A DNA stretch of 64,000 bases, taken from NCBI RefSeq assembly GCF_026239655.1, contig NZ_JAPIVO010000002.1, positions 496,001-560,000 of the forward strand, read 5' to 3'. Positions within the stretch are counted from its first letter, which is position 1, and each line of letters starts with the position of its first letter. Made by a program: the position numbers and the translations under genes. Of the stretch, positions 43,801 to 52,637 are shown one piece after another. The notes below the pieces were generated by a model. The model saw only the letters and a program-made list of their open reading frames with translations, was not told where the DNA came from and searched no databases. This stretch comes from Pedobacter sp. MR2016-24 (GTDB lineage Bacteria; Bacteroidota; Bacteroidia; Sphingobacteriales; Sphingobacteriaceae).

Positions 43801-44862
43801 ATGAGCACATCAACTATTTTTCAATCAACAATTGCACTCTTATTTATATTATCCGTATCAACCAGTATAGCACAGGAAAAAGATATCCGCATGACAGCAT
43901 TAAATACACATCAGCAAACTCTGGCTGCAATATCAGCACTAACGGCAACCGGAAATTTACCAGAATTGAAGTCTGCCCTGAACAAAGGACTGGATGCGGG
44001 TCTTACCATCAATGAGATCAAAGAATCGCTTGTACAGTTGTATGCCTATTGTGGTTTTCCACGGAGCCTGAATGGCATCAGTACGTTGATGACCGTATTA
44101 GAAGAAAGAAAAGGAAATAATATAAAAGATCGGGAAGGTAATGATGCCACACCGGTAAAGAGTGGCGATAAGTACCAATCTGGAAAGCATAATTTACAAC
44201 AGCTTACGGGGGTTGAAGAGAAAGGACCCAAAACCGGGGCTAATGCCTTTGCACCGGTAATCGACGTTTTTTTGAAGGAACATTTATTTGCTGATATCTT
44301 TAACCGTGATGTTTTGAACTATCGCCAGCGGGAGTTTGTCACCATTGCTGCATTGGCCGCCATTCCAGGCGTGGAGCCTCAGCTGAAAGCTCATCTATCG
44401 ATGGGTAAAAATACAGGTATAACGGACGTACAGCTGGCAGAACTTGCCGGTGTAATCGAAATAAATGCTGGCAGAAGACAGGCAAACATTTTAAGGAAGT
44501 TGATCGGTCAACATGAATTGCCTGTTATACAGTCTGATATGATGGTGAGGATATCTGAAATAGAAATTATTCCGGACTACCTGGAAGAATATAAAAGCAT
44601 TCTTCAGCAGGAATCATCACAGTCTGTAAAAATGGAACCGGGTGTGATTTCGATCTTCCCTATGTATCAGAAAGAGAACCCAACGCAGTTCAGGCTTCTG
44701 GAGATTTATGCCAATGCAGCCGCTTATCAGTCGCATTTGCAATCGGCCCATTTCAAACATTATAAAACCACCACCTTAAAGATGGTGAAATCACTGAAGC
44801 TGGTAGATATGGCGATGCTGGATCCTGCAACGATTGAACTCATATTCGGGAAACTAAAATAA
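43801..44862 (+). CDS. Carboxymuconolactone decarboxylase-like protein fused to an ABM domain
   Basis: A 353-residue exported protein (signal peptide ending near 'STSIAQ'). Two CMD-like helical units follow (about 35-105, with 'VQLYAYCGFPRSLNG', and about 150-230, with 'REFVTIAALAAIPGVEPQLK'), and then an antibiotic-biosynthesis-monooxygenase-like ferredoxin fold (about 245-335, 'MMVRISEIEIIPDYLEEY'). No CxxC of AhpD-type enzymes is present, so peroxidase activity is unlikely. Periplasmic CMD/ABM fusions are not well characterised. It follows the AraC gene by 21 bp. Confidence 0.82.
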   Translation: MSTSTIFQSTIALLFILSVSTSIAQEKDIRMTALNTHQQTLAAISALTATGNLPELKSALNKGLDAGLTINEIKESLVQLYAYCGFPRSLNGISTLMTVLEERKGNNIKDREGNDATPVKSGDKYQSGKHNLQQLTGVEEKGPKTGANAFAPVIDVFLKEHLFADIFNRDVLNYRQREFVTIAALAAIPGVEPQLKAHLSMGKNTGITDVQLAELAGVIEINAGRRQANILRKLIGQHELPVIQSDMMVRISEIEIIPDYLEEYKSILQQESSQSVKMEPGVISIFPMYQKENPTQFRLLEIYANAAAYQSHLQSAHFKHYKTTTLKMVKSLKLVDMAMLDPATIELIFGKLK

Positions 44863-45045
44863 AATGTCATTCTTATCGGCCTGGGTATTGCATGATTTTA
44901 ATGTATTCAGGATTGCCGCCAGCATTTGCCGGTGGTTTTTAAACGTTGAAGTGCCCGGTTCAGAAGCAATTTCCTTATTCCACATGGATGTCTGTTAAGT
45001 ATAATTGTGCTTGTTGCATATTAATACTTAGTCTAATCATTTCCT
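44863..45045. other. Intergenic with a possible gene stub
   Basis: A minus-strand frame from ATG 44985 to a stop at 44854 (43 residues) has helical, protein-like composition ('FKNHRQMLAAILNTLKS'). It overlaps the end of the CMD gene and has no recognised family, so it may be a stub or chance. The rest carries no gene. Confidence 0.3.
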
Positions 45046-45180
45046 ATTATAATATGAATCTCGCTACATTTTCTATAATTAAATCAGTGACTTTACTATT
45101 ATTCATATTATAATGTGAATTTCATTGTATTTTCTATTTTATTGCTTATTTTTATATAAAAATCACATTATAATGTTAAT
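45046..45180. promoter_or_regulatory. Three operator-like repeats upstream of hipB, about 60 bp apart
   Basis: The core ATTATAAT occurs at 45046, 45107 and 45167, spaced 61 and 60 bp. The middle copy is nearly a full palindrome (ATTCA-TATTATAATG-TGAAT, 45101-45120), and the third (45161-45180) covers the hipB start codon at 45173. HipB-type XRE antitoxins bind several spaced palindromes to repress their own operon, so these are very likely its operators. Confidence 0.7.
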
Positions 45181-45415
45181 TCATCTGTCAGATTTTATTA
45201 AAATGCGTCGTAAGGAGCTTAAACTGTCCCAGTCTTATGTGGCAGATCTTGCTGGGATCAGTTTGAATACGATTTCCAAGATTGAGCGTGGTGAGGCAAA
45301 TCCTACTGTAGATGTGCTGGACAAGATTGCGGATGTATTGGGTTTGGAACTGAAGTTTGAAATTAAAGATATTTATAAATTAAGATATGCGGGCGGCCAG
45401 GATATTTCTGAATAA
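45173..45415 (+). CDS. hipB: HipB-like XRE antitoxin/autorepressor
   Basis: An 80-residue protein that is almost entirely an XRE helix-turn-helix: 'LKLSQSYVADLAGISLNTIS' then 'KIERGEANPTVDVLDKIADV'. The ATG at 45173 is preferred to 45125 because the extra 16 residues are hydrophobic and non-family, and because the third operator repeat overlaps 45173. The next gene starts inside it (29-base overlap), indicating tight coupling. A decayed copy of its core lies at 41599-41652. Confidence 0.88.
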   Translation: MLIHLSDFIKMRRKELKLSQSYVADLAGISLNTISKIERGEANPTVDVLDKIADVLGLELKFEIKDIYKLRYAGGQDISE

Positions 45416-45734
45416 TAGGTTGGCGGCTACGCTGACTGAGGAGAGTCGGAAGATGTACGTCTTTCGTTATGACGAAGCGTATTTTAATGATCTTTCTGCT
45501 CCTGCGGTTAGCCTGACTTTACCGAAATCAAAACAGGAATACAGGTCAGCTTATTTGTTCCCTTTCTTTTTTAATATGCTGGCCGAGGGGGTAAACAAAG
45601 AGCTTCAGAGCAGGCAATTTAGGATAGATAGGGAGGATGCTTTCGGGCTGCTTTTGGCAACTGCGGGGAATGATACTATTGGTGCGGTTACAGTTAAACC
45701 ATTACAGATTGATGAGCTCACCAGAAATAAATAA
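45387..45734 (+). CDS. hipS: HipS-like protein: stand-alone HipA N-terminal subdomain
   Basis: A 115-residue protein equal to the N-terminal subdomain of HipA (couple_hipA): 'RIFLNNRLAATLTEESRKMY', 'VSLTLPKSKQEYRS', 'FPFFFNMLAEGVNKEL', and the closing 'DTIGAVTV'. In classical HipA this is fused to the kinase; here a stop separates them and the kinase has its own start overlapping by 23 bases. In the HipBST system of enteropathogenic E. coli the matching short protein is the antitoxin. Whether it neutralises the kinase here is inferred. Confidence 0.83.
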   Translation: MRAARIFLNNRLAATLTEESRKMYVFRYDEAYFNDLSAPAVSLTLPKSKQEYRSAYLFPFFFNMLAEGVNKELQSRQFRIDREDAFGLLLATAGNDTIGAVTVKPLQIDELTRNK

Positions 45735-46716
45735 TTGCCCGGGAACTTTAGCGGAGGGTTTTGATACTTATAGCCAGCTGGCTTTACGCAGGGTGTTCTC
45801 CGGCAAGAAAGTAAGCCATATTTTGCCATATACTTCACCAGATAAAGATGGGAAGGATATGGAGCAGTTTATTGAAAACCGGAAAAGAATTTCCATTTCC
45901 GGGGTGCAGGAGAAAATGTCTTTACTGCTGGAGAAAAACAGACTCAGGCTTACTCAGGATGGGGAACAGGGAACTTATATTTTAAAACCAATTCCCAGGG
46001 ATATCAAGCATGTCGATCAGGTTCCGGCAAATGAGCACTTAACCATGCAGCTTGCCAGACAGGTTTATAAGATCACTACTGCAGAAAACGCACTGATTTT
46101 TTTTGAGGATGGGGCAGCTGCTTATATCACTTTAAGGTTTGACATCAGGCCGGATGGTGGTAAATACAGGAAGGAGGATTTTGCCAGTCTGGCTGGAATG
46201 TCGAAGGATACCGATGGCCCTGATTTCAAGTACCATTATAGTTATGAGGAACTGGGGGGACTAATCAGAGAATTCGTGCCTTCCTGGAGGGTTGAAATGG
46301 AAAAGTTTTTTAAGTTGGTGGTTTTCAACTATCTTTTTTCTAATGGGGATGCGCATTTGAAGAATTTCGCGCTGTTGGAAACAGCTTCGGGTGATTTTGT
46401 GTTGAGTCCTGCTTATGATTTGCTCAATACCCGGATACATGTTGATGATCCGCATTTTGCATTGGATGGGGGGCTTTTTGCGGATGATTTCAAGTCATGG
46501 AAGTGGAAAAGGAAAAGCGGAGCACCTTCGGGATTGGACTTTATCGAATTTGCTAAGCGTATAGGTATTCAGGAGAACAGGATTGAGTCCATACTTGCAC
46601 CGTTTCTGGTGCGGCAGCAACTGGTGGAAGATCTTATTTCCAGATCGTATTTAAATCCTGAACAAAAAAAAGGATATCTGCTTTATTACAACCGTCAAAG
46701 AAATCTTCTGAAATAG
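45712..46716 (+). CDS. hipT: HipT-like serine/threonine kinase toxin
   Basis: A 334-residue HipA-kinase core without the N-terminal subdomain. The flexible phosphorylation loop shows Ser61-Ile-Ser63 in 'RISISGVQEKMS', as in HipT kinases. Catalytic Asp213 lies in 'NGDAHLKN' and metal-binding Asp236 in 'AYDLLNT'; both are intact, so the toxin is probably active. Classical HipA targets glutamyl-tRNA synthetase and E. coli HipT tryptophanyl-tRNA synthetase; the target here is unknown. The ATG at 45712 is chosen because upstream text in this frame overlaps HipS coding and is not HipA-like. Confidence 0.85.
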   Translation: MSSPEINNCPGTLAEGFDTYSQLALRRVFSGKKVSHILPYTSPDKDGKDMEQFIENRKRISISGVQEKMSLLLEKNRLRLTQDGEQGTYILKPIPRDIKHVDQVPANEHLTMQLARQVYKITTAENALIFFEDGAAAYITLRFDIRPDGGKYRKEDFASLAGMSKDTDGPDFKYHYSYEELGGLIREFVPSWRVEMEKFFKLVVFNYLFSNGDAHLKNFALLETASGDFVLSPAYDLLNTRIHVDDPHFALDGGLFADDFKSWKWKRKSGAPSGLDFIEFAKRIGIQENRIESILAPFLVRQQLVEDLISRSYLNPEQKKGYLLYYNRQRNLLK

Positions 46717-46731
46717 TTGCTGCTTGCTGGT

Positions 46732-46760
46732 TATATGCTTCATAGTGAAGTAGTCATATA
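46732..46760. terminator. Possible hairpin between convergent hipT and receptor genes
   Basis: TATATG (46732) pairs with CATATA (46755), and CTTCA (46738) with TGAAG (46746), around a 3-base loop. There is no T-run on the plus strand. The rest of the 121-bp gap holds nothing recognisable. Confidence 0.35.
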
Positions 46761-46837
46761 CTGAAGTCAGGAAAGTAATTGAATAGCTAGTTACATATCA
46801 GCTATGTTGAGTAAAGGCTGATGCAAGATTGGCTTGT

Positions 46838-49800
46838 TTAAAATATATACCTCAAACCAAACTGCAGCTGATACGCTGAATTTAAACTCACATCGTCCCT
46901 AAATGTATCCGTAATTAACTTTTCCCCAATTACGGCCAATTGAAACGCAGGTAATACAGAGCCACCGGGTTGAAGTGTATTCAGGTTTGAGGGTACCAGC
47001 AATGCGCTGGCATTGGGCACTTTTCTCAATCCCCAATTAGGGTTAATGAGATTGCCGGCGTTCAATATATCGCAAGTCAGCTGAAGGGTATGTGATTTCT
47101 TCCTGAGGTTCAGGTTCAGATCCTGACTCAGCCTCAGGTCAAACTGGTTTCGCCATGGAAATAGTGCTCCATTGCGTTCCGCATATTTACCTTTTCGCTT
47201 TCGCAGGTAGCTGTCCTGTTCTACATACTTGAAAAAGGCATCGCTTTGCGCTGCTGCACTAAATGTTCTTAAGCCATTACTGGTAACCACACTGAGTGGC
47301 GCAAATTGTATTTCAGAAGGATTTGCAGGTACGTAAATCAGCGAATTATTGGTGCCATCTCTGGTGAAATCCCTGCTGTAGGTATAGGAGAATCGTCCTT
47401 CATTTGAACCCTGATAAACCAATCCTATATTCAGCTTCAGGTTTTTTGCATATTGCAAATGATAGGTGAGCGTAGAAACTACCCGGTTAGGCATGACATA
47501 TCCCGCATAACTGAGCTCGGGATGGTTCACTCCATTTACGGATGGAGTAGCATTGAGCGCAGAAAGCGTTTGGTCACCATCACCATCATGGTAACTCCTG
47601 GCCCTGCTATGACTGTAAGCAATGGAAAAGGATAAATTCCTGCTCCTTTTCTCAATCTGTGCAACTATAGATAAGTAATACCCTTTAGAGGAGTTATAGA
47701 CCATCACTGCATTCAGCGGAGAGCTTCCCTGAGCATCTGGGATGCCTGAGCTATTCAGAGGATTGATGTACTTGTCTGCATTGCCAGAGGGATATACCAG
47801 CCTGTTGTCCGGATAACCCGGTATCGATAGGGGGGTGGGCGACTTTAAGTTTACATTTTTGAACAACACTCCACGCAGATCACGGTTAAATATGGTTTCA
47901 AGGGTAGCTTTGAAGTCGGCGGGTAGGCTGATGTCTAAGGCCAGGCTTGATTTCCAGCTTTGCGGCATTTTAAAATCCCTGGAAATGAGGCTGACGATGG
48001 AAGGTAAGGTGTTTCCCGTTGCTGCTATTGGATATGCGGGGGGAGCGGGGCTTAACAAGGCAGGTGTATTTTCTTTTCCCTGCCAGGCCTGCGTAATTTG
48101 GTAAAGACCCGAATATCTCGCCTGAGCGATAACCCATACATAGGGAATTCGGCCGGTAAATATTCCTGTTCCGCCTCTCAGCTGTAATGTTTTACTGGCA
48201 TTTAAATCATACCTGAAACCCATTCTGGGCGATAACAACAGGGTGGGTTTGGGTAATTTTGAAGTATGTAATTGCTGACCATCGGCAAAATTCAGGCTCG
48301 CCAAAAGTTCATTTTCTTCGAGTGCGGCTGGATATAGCTGGATGTCAGACCTCACGCCGACAGTAATTTTCAAACGGTCTGACAGGTTTCTGGTCTGCTG
48401 AAAATAGGCTGATACATTCATGGCGTTGAAGCTGAATTCTGAGGGAACTGAGGCTGAATTCAGGGGATAGGTTAATGCGTATTCCTGTGGTTTCTGATGG
48501 GTCGCAAAATCTTCCCATGAAGCATAGGTATAATAACCTGTGGCAAAAGGCATATAGCTGTTATTAGTTTTGCTGTAGTCTACCTGAAATCCTGCCACAT
48601 TGTTTGTCCTGCCATAGTTCCAGGTCAGGTAGTCTGTTAGGGAGAGTACTTTTACTTCTCTTTTGTTTCCATAAGTAAAAGGTTCATAGCCGAACGAGGT
48701 AAAGGGTACGCCATCCTTCAGGATATCAACAAAGGGAAATAGCTGGCTGTCTGACGTTCTGGGTTCATATTGGCGGGTGTAAGATCCGCGTATGGTGTTG
48801 GTGAGCTCGGCTCCGGGTTTACTGTTCCATTCTGCCGCGAGAGAATAGAAGTTGGACTGGGTAGTAAAGTTGGAATGATTAAAATTCAGTGCATTTGATG
48901 TAGTGCGGCCCATGGTGGAAGAATAGGGGATCAGCGGACTTCTTGATCCGTTTAAGAGTTCAGGTTTGCTGCTGTTGAGCTGATTGTAACGGATGCTGAA
49001 TGTGTTGTTTGTGGCTATGTTCCAGTCAATCCTCCCCAGTACTTTACGGCTTTTATTTTGAAAGGTATAATCCTGATAGCTGCCCGTTTCATAACCGTAG
49101 GTTTCTTTTAAAAACAGGCTGATTTCATCCAGTTCTCTTTCCGTGGGACGTGCAATATTTGTCGCGCTCCCAAAGGGAAAGGCTTCAGTTGCTGCATGGA
49201 ATACCTGTGGCGTATAACTTTCACGTTCCTGTTCGTAACTGAGGAAATAGAACAGTTTGTTTTCGATGGCCGGGCCGCCCATTCTAAACCCTTCCACATG
49301 ATAATTATTCGAATTTGCTGTAAAACCTGGTTTTGCATTGCGGTCGGCATTGTTATATCCGCTATGAAAATAGGAATAGGCTGCACCTGTAATGTTATTC
49401 CCGCCAGACCGGGTAATCATATTCACAGCGGTACCGATAAAACCTGATTCCCAGATGGAGTGATAGGGCGCTATACTTACGGAAATCTGCGCAATGGCAT
49501 CGAGCGAGACGGGTTGCGCGCCATTTCCTGGCAGATTTTGCCCTACACCAAAGTTGTTGTTGAATTCTGATCCGTCAATAGTGATGAAGTTTTGCCTGTA
49601 GTTTCCTCCTGCAACTGCTCCGCCATAGGCCTGAGGTGTTAACCGTATAAAGTCGGCAATACTGCGTTTGAGGGTTGGCAGACGGTCAAATTCCTGGTAT
49701 CCGATATGAAACATCGGTCCCCGTTTTTCGGGCACCAGCTGTTCCCTTGCCGAACCTGTGACTTTGAATTCCGGAAGAACAATGGTTTTGCTGTGCACGG

Positions 49801-50110
49801 TAATATTAAATACCAGCGGTTCATCCAGTTTGATGTGCAGGTTGGCGTATTGGTAAGCCTCGTAGCCTGCATGCTGCAATGTGATCAGGTAGGGACCGCC
49901 GGGATTTACATTTGGCATAAAATACAAACCGGAAGAATTACTTACACATCCGTAAATTGTACCCGTATTCAATTGGGTCAAGGTAATGGAAGCCCCTGTC
50001 AATATTTCGCCCGTTTCAGTAACCACCTTACCCGAAATACTGGTTTTAGTATTCTGGGCACTGGTAGTTACTGAAATCAGGAGAAATATGATCAGCAGGT
50101 ATTTGCGCAT
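46838..50110 (-). CDS. Oar-type TonB-dependent receptor (second of the phospholipase operon)
   Basis: A 1090-residue outer-membrane receptor: signal peptide ending 'TSAQ' (about residue 19), CarboxypepD_reg domain ('SISGKVVTETGEILTGASIT', about 23-110), plug with 'NFITIDGSEFNNNFGV', and a large barrel ending in 'LRYIF'. 'YHSIWESGFIGTAVNMITRSG' is typical of Oar-like receptors, a group without SusD partners. It starts 2 bp after the stop of the phospholipase gene, so translation is coupled. It has no STN signalling domain. The likely substrate is a phospholipid breakdown product, inferred from context. Confidence 0.88.
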   Translation of the reverse strand: MRKYLLIIFLLISVTTSAQNTKTSISGKVVTETGEILTGASITLTQLNTGTIYGCVSNSSGLYFMPNVNPGGPYLITLQHAGYEAYQYANLHIKLDEPLVFNITVHSKTIVLPEFKVTGSAREQLVPEKRGPMFHIGYQEFDRLPTLKRSIADFIRLTPQAYGGAVAGGNYRQNFITIDGSEFNNNFGVGQNLPGNGAQPVSLDAIAQISVSIAPYHSIWESGFIGTAVNMITRSGGNNITGAAYSYFHSGYNNADRNAKPGFTANSNNYHVEGFRMGGPAIENKLFYFLSYEQERESYTPQVFHAATEAFPFGSATNIARPTERELDEISLFLKETYGYETGSYQDYTFQNKSRKVLGRIDWNIATNNTFSIRYNQLNSSKPELLNGSRSPLIPYSSTMGRTTSNALNFNHSNFTTQSNFYSLAAEWNSKPGAELTNTIRGSYTRQYEPRTSDSQLFPFVDILKDGVPFTSFGYEPFTYGNKREVKVLSLTDYLTWNYGRTNNVAGFQVDYSKTNNSYMPFATGYYTYASWEDFATHQKPQEYALTYPLNSASVPSEFSFNAMNVSAYFQQTRNLSDRLKITVGVRSDIQLYPAALEENELLASLNFADGQQLHTSKLPKPTLLLSPRMGFRYDLNASKTLQLRGGTGIFTGRIPYVWVIAQARYSGLYQITQAWQGKENTPALLSPAPPAYPIAATGNTLPSIVSLISRDFKMPQSWKSSLALDISLPADFKATLETIFNRDLRGVLFKNVNLKSPTPLSIPGYPDNRLVYPSGNADKYINPLNSSGIPDAQGSSPLNAVMVYNSSKGYYLSIVAQIEKRSRNLSFSIAYSHSRARSYHDGDGDQTLSALNATPSVNGVNHPELSYAGYVMPNRVVSTLTYHLQYAKNLKLNIGLVYQGSNEGRFSYTYSRDFTRDGTNNSLIYVPANPSEIQFAPLSVVTSNGLRTFSAAAQSDAFFKYVEQDSYLRKRKGKYAERNGALFPWRNQFDLRLSQDLNLNLRKKSHTLQLTCDILNAGNLINPNWGLRKVPNASALLVPSNLNTLQPGGSVLPAFQLAVIGEKLITDTFRDDVSLNSAYQLQFGLRYIF

Positions 50111-50112
50111 GA

Positions 50113-52620
50113 TTAAACCATTCTGCCCATTAAAGGATCTGTTTTGGTCACTGCGCCGGTTTCTACACGGCCAGCAAATCTTTCACTGTAATCGTCTTTA
50201 CCGGCAACTGTGATGGCGAGATCATACCAGTTGAAACTTTTTCCGAGTTTAATTAAAGTACTGGCTTTCCGCTTCGCAGCAATAGTTAAGGTCTTGCTTC
50301 CAGATTTGTAACTCAGATCTACAATTGATACTTCCTGTTTCCTGGTACCGGGGTTGTTTACCGTTAGAATAAGGTTGCCGCTTAATCTGGTAGGCTGATG
50401 GGGATCTGGTTCATAGCTACAGTTAATTTCCAGCTGCGGATGTGCCGCATTACCTATAAATTCCCTGTAAAAACCATTGGGGCCATACACTCTCAGGTGA
50501 TAATTGCCGCCTTCAAAATCCGCGATCTTCCATTCATCTTCCAGGGTGTCTCCAGCAGCAACCGTATAATCCCACACACGCAATACTTCTCCCTGATAAG
50601 GGTTCATTGCATATACGGTGAAAGGCGATCCGGCAGCTCTTTTTCCAAATTGTTTTTTTGCTGCAGTAAAGCTGATCTTAAATGTTCCCTTATCGGCCAT
50701 TCCATTCACATACAGTTCATAGGGCAGGGCATTTGCATCCCTGATGCCTTTTTCCTGCTGCGGAAAAAAGGCAGATGCTGCAGGGTTGGTATTGATGAGG
50801 GCGATTTCTTCCGCATTTAATTTCCTGTAATTATCCGGCACTTCCTTAAATTTAGCAGAATAGATACGCTCCATAAAGGCTGTTTTTTCTAAAAACGCCG
50901 GCTGAACAATCTTTTCCCCGTTATAAGGTCTGAAGGCCGAAGTAAGATCGCCGCAAATGCTTCTCCTCCATGGAGTAATATTCTCTTCAGTAATTTTCTT
51001 ATTGAATTTTTTCCCGATAAAAGTTTCCAGGAACTGTAAGGAAGAAGTATGGTCAAAAACTTCCGAGCATACATATCCGCCGCGCGTCCATGGAGAAACA
51101 ATTACCATCGGTACACGGTAACCCAGGCCAATCTGGCTGTCACGCAGATTGCCTTCTTTCATGGAAGGATTGGTCTGATGGGCCTTGGTGGCGAAATCCA
51201 GTTTTGGATCGAGTCCTGCCGATACCTTGCCCGCGTGTTCTTTATGGGGATGAGGTGGTACAAAAGGAGGGACGTGATCAAAATAGCCGTCATTCTCATC
51301 ATAGGTTAAGACGAATACGGTCTTTTTCCATACTTCCGGATTTTTGGTCAGGATCTCAATCACCTCACTTACAAACCATGAACCGAACCAGGGTACGCCG
51401 GGATGATCGGAGAAGTTTGCCGGCGTCATCAACCAGGAAACAGTGGGCAGCTTACCCTCATTTACGTCCTGTCTGAACTGGTGGAGGATATCTCCTTTTG
51501 GAATGTTCAGTTCTCTTTCCACTCCTTTTTCAGTATAAGTTAAGGGACTGAGCTGATGGAAATCAGGGTCATTGGAATTGATCCCGAAGGCCCGGGCGTT
51601 CAGGTTTTTCGCCTGTTCCGATAAAGCTGCATGTGCTTCCGTGGTATAGCTCTTTTCCTCTTCTTCGGTTTTAGTGAGCAGCTTTTTCAACGCATCCAGA
51701 CGCGTCTGCTGTTCTGCAGTCATGTTTTCGGCAGGGGCTTCCGCAAGTTGTGCCAGCAGCATTTTTTTCTTCTCCTGCAGGTTGGCAATCCCACCGGGAT
51801 GCAGTCTCACATGGTACTGCTCAAAATATTCCAGTACGTTTGTGCCGAAGTTGCTGAGCCATGAACTTGATTCTCCGTTAAGGCCAAAGCCCATGGTCAG
51901 TTCATTCTGGTAAACTTTCCAGGCAATTCCATTTTCCTCCAGGCGCTCAGGATAGGTTTTCCAGTTCAGGGTAGGCTTATCATAATTACTGATATTCCAT
52001 AAATGCGCCATACCGGTAGCACTGTTTTCTTCGCGAACGGTTCCTGTCATCCAGTAATAACGGTTGGGATGCGTACCTGCAATGACTGAACAAAAGTTTT
52101 GGTCGCACACCGTAAATGCATCTGCCAGGGAGTAGTAAAAGGGGAAGTCCTCCCTTTTGCAATAACCTACCGTTAAAGGCATATGCGCATAAGTTGGTTT
52201 GTATGGTTTTTTTACGTCCAGCCACTTGTCGTATTTGCCTCCATTGCGTGCATCGGTCTGGTCGGTCCAGTTATGCGGGATCGAACCCATCCAGGCTATT
52301 TTAGTTTCCTTAATGTCCAGATGAAATGGGGCATAGGTTTCGCCTTCCTTATTGGTCTGCAGCCAAACCTTGTTTTTGTTGGGTAAGTCGATCGCCCTGG
52401 GATCATTAAATCCTCTTACACCTTGTAAGGTACCTAATTCATGATCAAAAGAACGGTTTTCCTGCATGAGGAAAACTATATGTTCAGCATCATAAAACGT
52501 GCTGCCTACTGCCGGATCAATGGCCATTGCCTTTTGGATGACCGGTGGTAAGGTATTGATGATAGCAGCACCTCCGGAAAGGAGGGCTGCTTTTTTTATA
52601 AAATCTCTGCGTGAATCCAT
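50113..52620 (-). CDS. Phospholipase C, phosphocholine-specific type
   Basis: An 835-residue enzyme of the acid-phosphatase-superfamily bacterial phospholipase C group. The twin-arginine signal ('DSRRDFIKKAALLSGGAA') shows folded export. The catalytic domain opens with 'EHIVFLMQENRSFDHELGTL' and contains 'HPNRYYWMTG' and 'VLTYDENDGYFDHVPP'. Two C-terminal DUF756-like beta domains (about 640-835) complete the normal length. It removes phosphocholine-type head groups from phospholipids. It lies 17 bp after one receptor gene and 2 bp before another, an unusual setting for this enzyme. Confidence 0.92.
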   Translation of the reverse strand: MDSRRDFIKKAALLSGGAAIINTLPPVIQKAMAIDPAVGSTFYDAEHIVFLMQENRSFDHELGTLQGVRGFNDPRAIDLPNKNKVWLQTNKEGETYAPFHLDIKETKIAWMGSIPHNWTDQTDARNGGKYDKWLDVKKPYKPTYAHMPLTVGYCKREDFPFYYSLADAFTVCDQNFCSVIAGTHPNRYYWMTGTVREENSATGMAHLWNISNYDKPTLNWKTYPERLEENGIAWKVYQNELTMGFGLNGESSSWLSNFGTNVLEYFEQYHVRLHPGGIANLQEKKKMLLAQLAEAPAENMTAEQQTRLDALKKLLTKTEEEEKSYTTEAHAALSEQAKNLNARAFGINSNDPDFHQLSPLTYTEKGVERELNIPKGDILHQFRQDVNEGKLPTVSWLMTPANFSDHPGVPWFGSWFVSEVIEILTKNPEVWKKTVFVLTYDENDGYFDHVPPFVPPHPHKEHAGKVSAGLDPKLDFATKAHQTNPSMKEGNLRDSQIGLGYRVPMVIVSPWTRGGYVCSEVFDHTSSLQFLETFIGKKFNKKITEENITPWRRSICGDLTSAFRPYNGEKIVQPAFLEKTAFMERIYSAKFKEVPDNYRKLNAEEIALINTNPAASAFFPQQEKGIRDANALPYELYVNGMADKGTFKISFTAAKKQFGKRAAGSPFTVYAMNPYQGEVLRVWDYTVAAGDTLEDEWKIADFEGGNYHLRVYGPNGFYREFIGNAAHPQLEINCSYEPDPHQPTRLSGNLILTVNNPGTRKQEVSIVDLSYKSGSKTLTIAAKRKASTLIKLGKSFNWYDLAITVAGKDDYSERFAGRVETGAVTKTDPLMGRMV

Positions 52621-52637
52621 ATGCTATAAATTAATGG

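Noticed and set aside
45125..45172. Longer start for hipB adding 16 residues
   Set aside because: Added residues are hydrophobic and unlike the family, and the third operator-like repeat sits at the ATG 45173.
45387..46716. Frameshifted hipA pseudogene
   Set aside because: Both parts have sensible starts, full domains and intact catalytic residues, and the split falls exactly at the known HipS/HipT boundary, so a real two-gene arrangement is more likely.
49706..50074. 122-residue plus-strand ORF opposite the second Oar receptor
   Set aside because: Shadow of the signal and CarboxypepD_reg coding region; no homology recognised.
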